Below, in pieces: positions 1 to 6,278 of a DNA stretch of 35,067 bases. The notes below the pieces were generated by a model. The model was not told the origin of the DNA. It did not search any database and saw only the letters and a program-made list of their open reading frames with translations. Made by a program: the position numbers and the translations under genes. Each line of letters opens with the position of its first letter. The first letter of the stretch is position 1. Origin of the DNA: Actinomycetota bacterium (lineage in GTDB: Bacteria > Actinomycetota > AC-67); contig JAIVGO010000006.1 in the NCBI GenBank assembly GCA_020201525.1, positions 1 through 35,067 on the forward strand, in the 5' to 3' direction.

Positions 1-33
1 GATTGTAGCCGAGCAGGATTGGAGACGGAACCG

Positions 34-552
34 GTGATCTTGTTCGATCCGTCCCCGGCGAGGTGCGTCGGTATACTCTGCCGCGAGGTACTCGATCAGC
101 AGACGCTGCAGATAGTCGCCATCGCCGGAGCCGGTGTCGGCGTGGTGTCGGTGCTGCTCGCCGTCGGCGCAAACGCCCGGCTCGCTCGGATCAAGCGCGG
201 CATTCGAGCGTTGCAAGGCGCCAGCGTAAGGGGCGAGATGGTCCTCCCGGCCGAAGAGCTCGTAAAGCAGATGGATGCTTTGGCGAACGAGGTCGATGCC
301 TTGCGCAGTGCCGTCGCGCAATCAGTTCAGGGCGTCGGCGTCGTTCGCTTCGACGCGTTCGAAGACATGGGCGGGCACTTGTCGTTCTCGGCGGCGTTCC
401 TCGACGGGCACGGCGACGGTGTTGTGCTGACGTCGATCAACGGCCGGCAGGAAACGAGAATTTATGCCAAGCCGGTGACCGGCGCGCAGAGCCAGTACAA
501 CTTGTCCGAAGAGGAGCAGGAAGCAATTCGAAGGGCGCTGGCGTCGCGATGA
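34..552 (+). CDS. DUF4446 family membrane-anchored protein
   Basis: Small protein with one N-terminal membrane segment (around residues 25-46, rich in A, G and V) and a soluble C-terminal domain. The C-terminal block reading RFDAFEDMGGHLSFS, then VVLTSINGRQETRIYAKP and YNLSEEEQEAI, is the conserved core of the DUF4446 family as I know it; the biochemical function of that family is unknown. A TTG at 19 is in frame, but I prefer GTG at 34 because GGAG at 21-24 lies nine bases upstream of it. With that start the protein has 172 residues. Its stop overlaps the pheA start (ATGA at 549-552), so translation is probably coupled. The link to aromatic amino acid synthesis is positional only. Confidence 0.85.
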   Translation: MILFDPSPARCVGILCREVLDQQTLQIVAIAGAGVGVVSVLLAVGANARLARIKRGIRALQGASVRGEMVLPAEELVKQMDALANEVDALRSAVAQSVQGVGVVRFDAFEDMGGHLSFSAAFLDGHGDGVVLTSINGRQETRIYAKPVTGAQSQYNLSEEEQEAIRRALASR

Positions 553-1394
553 GTGAACGCATCGGGTATCTCGGTCCGCCGGGCACGTTCACGGAAGAAG
601 CGCTGCTCTCGTTGTCGATCGCAAAGTCGGCGGAGCTGTTTCCCCTCGGCACGGTCTTCGACGTCATCGACCAGGTGCAAAGCGGGGACCTTGATCGCGG
701 TATGGTGCCGATCGAGAACTCGATCGAAGGTTCGGTGAACGTGACGCTGGATGCGCTCGCGTTTCATGCGTCGCGCGTCGTCATTCAGCACGAGGTTGTG
801 CGTGCGATACGTCATGCATTGCTCGCGCGGCCTGATGTGTCGCTCGAGGACATCGTTGCTGTGTGCTCGCATCCGCACGCGACGGCGCAGTGCCGCGGTT
901 TCTTGACGTCGCGTTTGCCAAAGGCGGAGATTCACGCGGCGAACTCAACCGCCGACGCGGCGCGCGAGGTTGCCGAGCGGCCGGAGGCGTGGGCCGCGAT
1001 CGGCTCACCCCTTGCGGCCGAGCTGAACGGGCTCGTCGTGCTGGAGAACGACATCGAGGATCGCACGGAGAATGTGTCGCGGTTCGTGTTGCTCGGTCGC
1101 GCTGCGACGCCGGTCGCGCCGTCGGGCTCGGACAAGACGTCGGTGGTTTGTTTCATCGAGAAGGACAGGCCGGGGTCTCTGCTCGCGATTCTGCACGAGT
1201 TTTCCGACCGTCAGATCAACTTGCTGAAGCTCGAGTCTCGCCCCACGAAGGAGCGCCTCGGCGAATATTGCTTTTTCATCGATATGGAGGGCCATGCGGC
1301 CGAACCGCCGGTATCGCACGCGCTTGCGTCGTTGCGGACCAAGATCCTCGAGGTGAAGGTGCTCGGATCGTATCCACGCGCTCGCGATGCTTGA
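549..1394 (+). CDS. pheA: Prephenate dehydratase
   Basis: Converts prephenate to phenylpyruvate in the cytosol, the committed step to phenylalanine. The 281-residue product is the monofunctional PDT-ACT form with no chorismate mutase domain. The catalytic domain spans about residues 4-183 and shows GPPGTFTEEA (9-18), ENSIEGSV (56-63), SHPHATAQC (107-115) and a TRF-type motif read as SRF (177-179). The usual Thr is Ser here, a conservative change that keeps the hydroxyl. The ACT domain (about 197-275) carries PGSLLAIL and LESRP, which match the GALV and ESRP phenylalanine-binding motifs, so feedback inhibition by phenylalanine is expected from the family. The ATG at 549 overlaps the DUF4446 stop; a long in-frame extension upstream is the shadow of that gene. 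The 3' end overlaps serS by eight bases. Confidence 0.96.
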   Translation: MSERIGYLGPPGTFTEEALLSLSIAKSAELFPLGTVFDVIDQVQSGDLDRGMVPIENSIEGSVNVTLDALAFHASRVVIQHEVVRAIRHALLARPDVSLEDIVAVCSHPHATAQCRGFLTSRLPKAEIHAANSTADAAREVAERPEAWAAIGSPLAAELNGLVVLENDIEDRTENVSRFVLLGRAATPVAPSGSDKTSVVCFIEKDRPGSLLAILHEFSDRQINLLKLESRPTKERLGEYCFFIDMEGHAAEPPVSHALASLRTKILEVKVLGSYPRARDA

Positions 1395-2652
1395 TCTTCG
1401 GCTGATCCGCGAGGAAAAGGAGCGCGTCGCGGCAGCGCTCGCACGTCGCGGAGACGACCCGGCAGTCCTCGACCGCGTCCTCGATCTCGACGCACGGCGA
1501 CGCGCGACGCAAGCGCAGATGGATGAACGCCGCGCCGAGCAGAAAAGGCTGTCGAAGGACGTGCCGCAACTTTCCGGCGGGGAGCGAGTCGAGACCCTCG
1601 CCCGTTTGAAGACGTTGAGCGATGATGTTGCGGCCGTCGAGAAGGAGCAAGCGTCGCTCGCCGCCGAGCTGAACGCGTTGATGCTCGATATTCCGAATGT
1701 GCCCGATCCGACGGCGCCGGAGGGCGCGGGCGACGACGCGAACGTCGAACTGCGGCGGTGGGGATTGCCACAAGCGTTCGAGTTTCCGGTCCGGGATCAC
1801 GTCGAGATCGGCGCTTCTCTGGGGATCATCGATGTCGAGCGCGGCGCGCGTACGTCCGGCTCTCGCTTCTACTACTTGAAAGGCGCGGCGGTTCTGCTCG
1901 AGCTCGCGCTCGTTCGTTACGCGCTCGACCGGTTGCAGCAAGAAGGGTTCACGCCGGTACTTCCGCCCGTGCTCGTCCGCCGCGAGGCGATGGAGGGAAC
2001 CGGCTTTCTTCCCACGGACGAGGCACAGATCTACCGCACGGCCGACGATGACCTGTACTTGGTCGGAACGTCGGAAGTGCCGCTGGCCGCGTTGCACATG
2101 GGCGAGACCCTGAACGCCGGCGACTTGCCGCTTCGGTATGCGGGCATCTCGACGTGCTTTCGCCGCGAAGCCGGTACGTACGGAAAGGACACGCGCGGAA
2201 TCTTTCGCGTCCACCAATTCGACAAGGTCGAGATGTTCTCGTTCACAACCCCCGACACGTCGTCCGATGAGCACGAGTTCTTGTTGCAGATTGAAGAGTG
2301 GCTCTTGCAGGGGCTCGAGCTTCCGTATCGCGTGGTCAACATCGCGGCCGGTGAGCTCGGCGCGTCGGCCGCGAAGAAGTACGACTGCGAGGCGTGGCTG
2401 CCGGGGCAGGCCGATTATCGCGAGCTGACGAGCTGCTCGAACTGCACCGATTACCAAGCGCGACGACTGAACTGCCGCTTCAAGGGAGACGGGAACCCGG
2501 CGTTCGTGCACACGCTGAACGGAACGGCGATCTCGACGGCGCGGTGGCTCATCGCGCTGCTGGAAACGCATCAGCGCGCGGACGGCGGCGTCACGATCCC
2601 CGCTGCTCTGCGCCCGTTTTTCGGCGCCGATCACATCGCTCCGCCAAAGTAA
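1387..2652 (+). CDS. serS: Serine--tRNA ligase
   Basis: Class II aminoacyl-tRNA synthetase that activates serine with ATP and charges tRNA-Ser. The 421-residue length is normal for the bacterial enzyme. Residues about 27-100 are a charged, heptad-like segment, the long coiled-coil arm that grips the extra arm of tRNA-Ser. The catalytic core shows the TSE loop at 228-230, motif 2 (CFRREAG, 257-263, and RGIFRVHQFDKVE, 270-282) and motif 3 (LNGTAISTAR, ending near residue 386). The ATG lies eight bases inside pheA, so the three genes 34-2652 look like one operon; pheA next to serS is familiar from Actinomycetota. Two possible partner tRNAs lie downstream at 5997 and 22949. Confidence 0.98.
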   Translation: MLDLRLIREEKERVAAALARRGDDPAVLDRVLDLDARRRATQAQMDERRAEQKRLSKDVPQLSGGERVETLARLKTLSDDVAAVEKEQASLAAELNALMLDIPNVPDPTAPEGAGDDANVELRRWGLPQAFEFPVRDHVEIGASLGIIDVERGARTSGSRFYYLKGAAVLLELALVRYALDRLQQEGFTPVLPPVLVRREAMEGTGFLPTDEAQIYRTADDDLYLVGTSEVPLAALHMGETLNAGDLPLRYAGISTCFRREAGTYGKDTRGIFRVHQFDKVEMFSFTTPDTSSDEHEFLLQIEEWLLQGLELPYRVVNIAAGELGASAAKKYDCEAWLPGQADYRELTSCSNCTDYQARRLNCRFKGDGNPAFVHTLNGTAISTARWLIALLETHQRADGGVTIPAALRPFFGADHIAPPK

Positions 2653-2703
2653 TCCCGCGGCCGCCGGAGGAATGACCACCTCGGGCGTCGAAGCGTCAGC
2701 GTC

Positions 2704-3411
2704 ATGGCGCGCCGCAAGAAGCTCAAGGGAGGGTACTCCCGCCGTCAGTTCTTGGCCGGCGCCGCGAAGACCGCCGCCGCCGGTGCTGCGGCGAGCGCGA
2801 TCTCCCTCCCGTCCGCCATCCCGAAGCTCGCCGCCGCTCTTCCCGAGGCCTGGTCGTTCACCAACGATGAGCGCGCAACCTTGCGCGCTGCGATTGCGCG
2901 CATCGTCCCGGCGGATGGACCCGGCGACTGGTCGGCAGTCGATGCCGGTGCCGACAACTACATCGCACAGCTGCTGTCCGGCGACAACGTGATGTACGCC
3001 GGCGGATGGCCGGCGATCGGCACGGAGTTTCAAGACTTGAGCCGCGTGAAGGAATTCGGATGGCACGCGGAGATTGTTCGCTTGCGCGGTGTGTACCGCG
3101 CGGGACTTGCCGACCTGGACGCTCGGGCGGGAACCGGATCGTTCGCGAACGCACCGGCTGCGCAGCAGGAGGCGATTCTGCGCGCCATGGACCTCGAAGG
3201 GTCCGCGTTCTTCGCAGCGCTGTACGACCACACTATGGAGGGCGTCTACTCGCATCCCGTGTACGGCGGCAACACGAATCGCATCGCGTGGGATGCGTTC
3301 GGCTATCAGGGGGACGTTCACGGCGTGCGCTACTCGAGCGATCCGGGACCGTGGCAGACGTACGGCGGCTATTCGCCGGGCGAGATGTCCCGGCCGGGGG
3401 AGGACTCATGA
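2704..3411 (+). CDS. Tat-exported small subunit, gluconate 2-dehydrogenase subunit 3-like
   Basis: The 235-residue product starts with a twin-arginine signal: SRRQFL at residues 12-17, then an alanine-rich hydrophobic stretch to about residue 46. The mature part (FTNDERATLRAAIARIVPAD and onward) resembles the gluconate 2-dehydrogenase subunit 3 family, small helical subunits that pair with GMC flavoproteins and carry them across the membrane by the Tat route. The GMC partner here (4244-5962) has no signal of its own, which fits hitch-hiker export. ATG 2704 is the only possible start after the in-frame serS stop; GGAGG at 2666-2670 is too far upstream to serve it and lies next to an out-of-frame ATG. 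The stop overlaps the next start as ATGA (3408-3411). Family assignment is from remembered sequence pattern. Confidence 0.75.
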   Translation: MARRKKLKGGYSRRQFLAGAAKTAAAGAAASAISLPSAIPKLAAALPEAWSFTNDERATLRAAIARIVPADGPGDWSAVDAGADNYIAQLLSGDNVMYAGGWPAIGTEFQDLSRVKEFGWHAEIVRLRGVYRAGLADLDARAGTGSFANAPAAQQEAILRAMDLEGSAFFAALYDHTMEGVYSHPVYGGNTNRIAWDAFGYQGDVHGVRYSSDPGPWQTYGGYSPGEMSRPGEDS

Positions 3412-4253
3412 GACGATTATCGGTACTGCTCGCTCTCGTCGGAGCGTTCCTGTTTCGGCCGGCCGTCGCCGCACCACCGCATCCGTTTGCCCAAGATCCG
3501 ATCGGCACGATCAGCGACGTCACCGACGACTGGATGCACTATCAGCCGCGTGATGTCTTTTGCATACAAACGCGGACCGGTTCGATTCCCGGCGATGACG
3601 AGCGCCTGTATTCCGGCAGCGATCCCGATTGCGCGGCATCCGGGTGGTTACCGAGTGATACAGCCTTGACCAAGATCTCGCTCGAAGGCATCAATCGGAC
3701 GGCGCCGGATCTGTGTCCCGGCTGCCGGCGCCTTTTCATCGACTTCAGTGCGATCCCTGCGGTGAACGCGCCGCCGTACTACTACGCGCACGGGCACGCG
3801 TACTACCGGCTCATGTCGAACAACTTCGGATACACGGTTGATCCGTACAGCCACAGCCCGAACACGAAGAACTTCACCAACGACAAGCTCGTCGTTCCCG
3901 AGGGATCCACGCAGTATCCGATCGTGTACGGCTTCGACTTGCACGCAATGGCTTACGTCACCGACACGGTGAGCTTTTGGCACGAGACCGATCAAGGTCC
4001 GTGGTACGCCGGACCCTGGTACGTGAACACGGCCGGAGACCGGATCAACGGCATCTATCTCGACGTCGACGTCGCAGGGGCGGGTGCGGTGGGATACGGC
4101 CTGGACGAGATCGGTTACCAGTCGGGGTTCAACGACGGGGAACCGACGTGCATCGACAACAACAACGCCTCGCGACGGGACGGCGACTACTACTACGGCG
4201 GCTGCGTGAACCACTTTGGAGGCAGCTCCTCCGGGATCGATCCGTGGCAATAG
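3408..4253 (+). CDS. Secreted six-cysteine protein of unknown function in GMC cluster
   Basis: I do not recognise this 281-residue protein. It begins with a Sec-type signal (MRRLSVLLALVGAFLF, likely cut after VAA near residue 22). The mature part is rich in Tyr, Trp, Asp and Asn, with cysteines at 52, 75, 103, 106, 248 and 266, an even number that suits disulfides outside the cytoplasm. The CPGC at 103-106 is not followed by His, so this is not the cytochrome c subunit usually found with this type of dehydrogenase. It is translationally coupled to both neighbours: ATGA overlap with the small subunit and a ten-base overlap with the GMC gene. That strongly suggests it belongs to the same complex, perhaps in electron transfer, cofactor or substrate handling. 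The role is inference. Confidence 0.75.
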   Translation: MRRLSVLLALVGAFLFRPAVAAPPHPFAQDPIGTISDVTDDWMHYQPRDVFCIQTRTGSIPGDDERLYSGSDPDCAASGWLPSDTALTKISLEGINRTAPDLCPGCRRLFIDFSAIPAVNAPPYYYAHGHAYYRLMSNNFGYTVDPYSHSPNTKNFTNDKLVVPEGSTQYPIVYGFDLHAMAYVTDTVSFWHETDQGPWYAGPWYVNTAGDRINGIYLDVDVAGAGAVGYGLDEIGYQSGFNDGEPTCIDNNNASRRDGDYYYGGCVNHFGGSSSGIDPWQ

Positions 4254-5962
4254 ATCATTTCGACGTCGCCATCGTCGGTTCGGGAGCCGGCGGCGGCATC
4301 GCTGCGCACGTCCTCGCTCAGGCCGGCGCGAACGTCGTCGTCCTGGAAAAAGGACCGTGGCTCACGAAGGAGAACTTCGGCGACGACGAGCTTCGGTTCG
4401 GGGACCGCGAGTTCATCGATCAGGATCCGCGCATCGAGCCGCGCACGTTCCGAAACCGCTCTGATGAGGGAGATCACCTCTTCGTCGGCAAGGTGTTGCC
4501 CGTCAGCCGGTGTGTCGGAGGCGGCAGCGTGCACTACGGCGCAGTGTGCTTTCGCTTCCACCCCGAGGATTTCCGAGCGCGCACGTATTGGGGATCGCTT
4601 CCGGGCGCCGATGTCCCTGACTGGCCGTTTTCGTACGACGACCTGAAGCCGGCGTATCGCGCCGTCGAGCAGCTGATCGGTGTCGCCGGCGGGCGCCTGG
4701 CAGCCGAATCGCAACCGGGATCACCCGTGCCCCGAGCCGAGTGGCGCGACGAGTCGTACCCGATGCCGGGGCATCCGGCTAATTACGGCGCTCATCTCTT
4801 CGAAGACGCGACGCGGCGGATGGGCTTCCACCCATACCCGACGCCGGTCGCGATCAACAGCATTGAGTACGACGGGCGCCCGGCGTGTTCGTACTGTGGA
4901 TTCTGTTCATCGCACGGCTGTCCGATCGAAGCGAAAGGCGATACGCGGGTCACGGCGCTGAAGCATGCTCTGGCGACCGGACGGTGCCGGGTCCGCGCCG
5001 ACTCGAATGTGTTCGAGATCGGCATGCAAAGCGGACGAGCGCGGTCGGTCACCTACACCGACGGAACCGGCGCGACACAGCAAGTCACAGCCGACGTCGT
5101 CGTGCTCGCTGCATCGACGGTCGATACTCCCCGGTTGGTGCTGCTGTCCCGCCTCCCGCGCAACCTCGTCAATCACGACGTCGTTGGACGCCACCTCATG
5201 GTGCATCACTTTCCCGGCGGCATCGGCGTGTTCGAGGAGCGCATCGACTACTACCGCGGCTTCTGGAGCATGCGGTGCCTCGACGATTTCTATCTCGGTC
5301 CCGGCGACCGAACGTTCGGGTGGGGGAACATTCAAACGGTCGGACCCTCGAGCGGTTATCCAATCGGCGCCGGCGGAATCATTTCTTCGGCCAAGCTCTC
5401 AGGGTGGGGACCGTCGCATAAGCAAGTCATGCGCAGCTTTTTCGGGCACGTTCAGTTTCTCGGCATGATCGGTCAGGATCCACCGGTCCGCACAAACATG
5501 GTCGATCTCGATCCCACCGTGAAGGACGTGTACGGACTGCCCGCAGTGCGCATCACGTACACCCACCACCCGAACAACTACGCCGTCGCGGCGCAAGCCG
5601 TGCCGCTGATCTCGTCGATGCTCACCGAGATGGGAGCTACGTCGACGCAGCCGGTTGTCCCCTTCGGCGCGCCGACCGCGTTCCCGCAACCGGGCACGAC
5701 CGACTCGTACCGCCGCGGCTTCGGCCGTCAGATGCCGAATACCATCGGCGGACTCGTGAATCATCAGATGGGCACGATGCGAATGGGTTCGGATCCCGAT
5801 ACGAGCGTAGTGAACGCCGACGGCCGGTTCTGGGGGATCGACAACCTCTACATCACCGACGGCTCGGTGCTGCCGACATCGGGCGGATACAACCCGACGC
5901 TGACGATCCAAGCCGTGGCCTGGCGGACGGCGCAGAGCATCGTCCGCGATCACGCCTTCTAA
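4244..5962 (+). CDS. GMC family FAD-dependent oxidoreductase
   Basis: Flavoenzyme of the glucose-methanol-choline family, which oxidises alcohol groups of sugars or other alcohols; the substrate cannot be told. The 572-residue product opens with a dinucleotide fold (VGSGAGGG at 11-18) ending in an acidic LEKG. The C-terminal GMC domain has the expected His in VNHQMGT (His507) and Asn in GYNPT (Asn550), giving a His/Asn active site. A cluster CSYCGFCSSHGC (Cys215, 218, 221, 226) may bind an iron-sulfur cluster, as reported for some three-subunit sugar dehydrogenases; this is inference. The GTG at 4244 overlaps the preceding gene by ten bases; GGAGG at 4218-4222 is rather distant. With no signal peptide, export probably depends on the Tat-signal subunit at 2704-3411. 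Confidence 0.93.
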   Translation: MAIDHFDVAIVGSGAGGGIAAHVLAQAGANVVVLEKGPWLTKENFGDDELRFGDREFIDQDPRIEPRTFRNRSDEGDHLFVGKVLPVSRCVGGGSVHYGAVCFRFHPEDFRARTYWGSLPGADVPDWPFSYDDLKPAYRAVEQLIGVAGGRLAAESQPGSPVPRAEWRDESYPMPGHPANYGAHLFEDATRRMGFHPYPTPVAINSIEYDGRPACSYCGFCSSHGCPIEAKGDTRVTALKHALATGRCRVRADSNVFEIGMQSGRARSVTYTDGTGATQQVTADVVVLAASTVDTPRLVLLSRLPRNLVNHDVVGRHLMVHHFPGGIGVFEERIDYYRGFWSMRCLDDFYLGPGDRTFGWGNIQTVGPSSGYPIGAGGIISSAKLSGWGPSHKQVMRSFFGHVQFLGMIGQDPPVRTNMVDLDPTVKDVYGLPAVRITYTHHPNNYAVAAQAVPLISSMLTEMGATSTQPVVPFGAPTAFPQPGTTDSYRRGFGRQMPNTIGGLVNHQMGTMRMGSDPDTSVVNADGRFWGIDNLYITDGSVLPTSGGYNPTLTIQAVAWRTAQSIVRDHAF

Positions 5963-5996
5963 GCGAGCAGCTGCGCGTAGACTCTTGGGAATACCA

Positions 5997-6085
5997 GGAG
6001 GGCTACGGTAATTGGCAACCGGGCGGTCTTGAAAACCGCTGACGCGCTGAGAGGCGCTATGGGGGTTCGAGTCCCTCGCCCTCCG
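5997..6085 (+). tRNA. tRNA-Ser (anticodon UGA)
   Basis: Acceptor stem GGAGGGC (5997-6003) pairs with GCCCTCC (6078-6084), with G discriminator at 6085. The anticodon stem GCGGT/ACCGC encloses loop CTTGAAA, giving anticodon TGA. A long variable arm precedes the T arm (loop TTCGAGT), typical of class II serine tRNAs. CCA is not encoded. It reads UCA and is a substrate for the SerS encoded at 1387-2652. Confidence 0.96.
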
Positions 6086-6124
6086 CCGGCTTGTCTGTCT
6101 CGGTAATTCATGCGGACGCCAGGA

Positions 6125-6143
6125 GTCTGTCAGACGCTTTTTT
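6125..6143 (+). terminator. Possible weak terminator after tRNA-Ser
   Basis: A short inverted repeat GTCT-GTC-AGAC (6125-6135) is followed by a run of six T (6138-6143). The stem is only four pairs, so this is a weak candidate for ending the tRNA transcript. The rest of 6086-6278 holds no gene I can support. Confidence 0.3.
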
Positions 6144-6278
6144 GCCACATGAATACGCGAAGGCCGCGCCAAAAGGCCGCTGAGGTGAGACTTTCGCCGC
6201 GAAACTCGTTGAGGCGGGTTCTCGTGACAGAGGCTGATCGGTCCGTCATCGATGCCGCGACGCAAGCGATCGTCGCTT

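Noticed and set aside
63-548. Long in-frame extension upstream of pheA (443-residue frame)
   Set aside because: It is the arginine-rich shadow of the DUF4446 gene; the PDT family start is at 549 and overlaps the DUF4446 stop.
1276-3321. 681-residue minus-strand open frame
   Set aside because: Shadow of serS and the small-subunit gene: no family motifs, arginine-rich composition, and all plus-strand frames here are clearly coding.
3714-3728. CPGC motif as a heme c site in the GMC cluster protein
   Set aside because: Heme attachment needs CxxCH; the residue after the second Cys is Arg.
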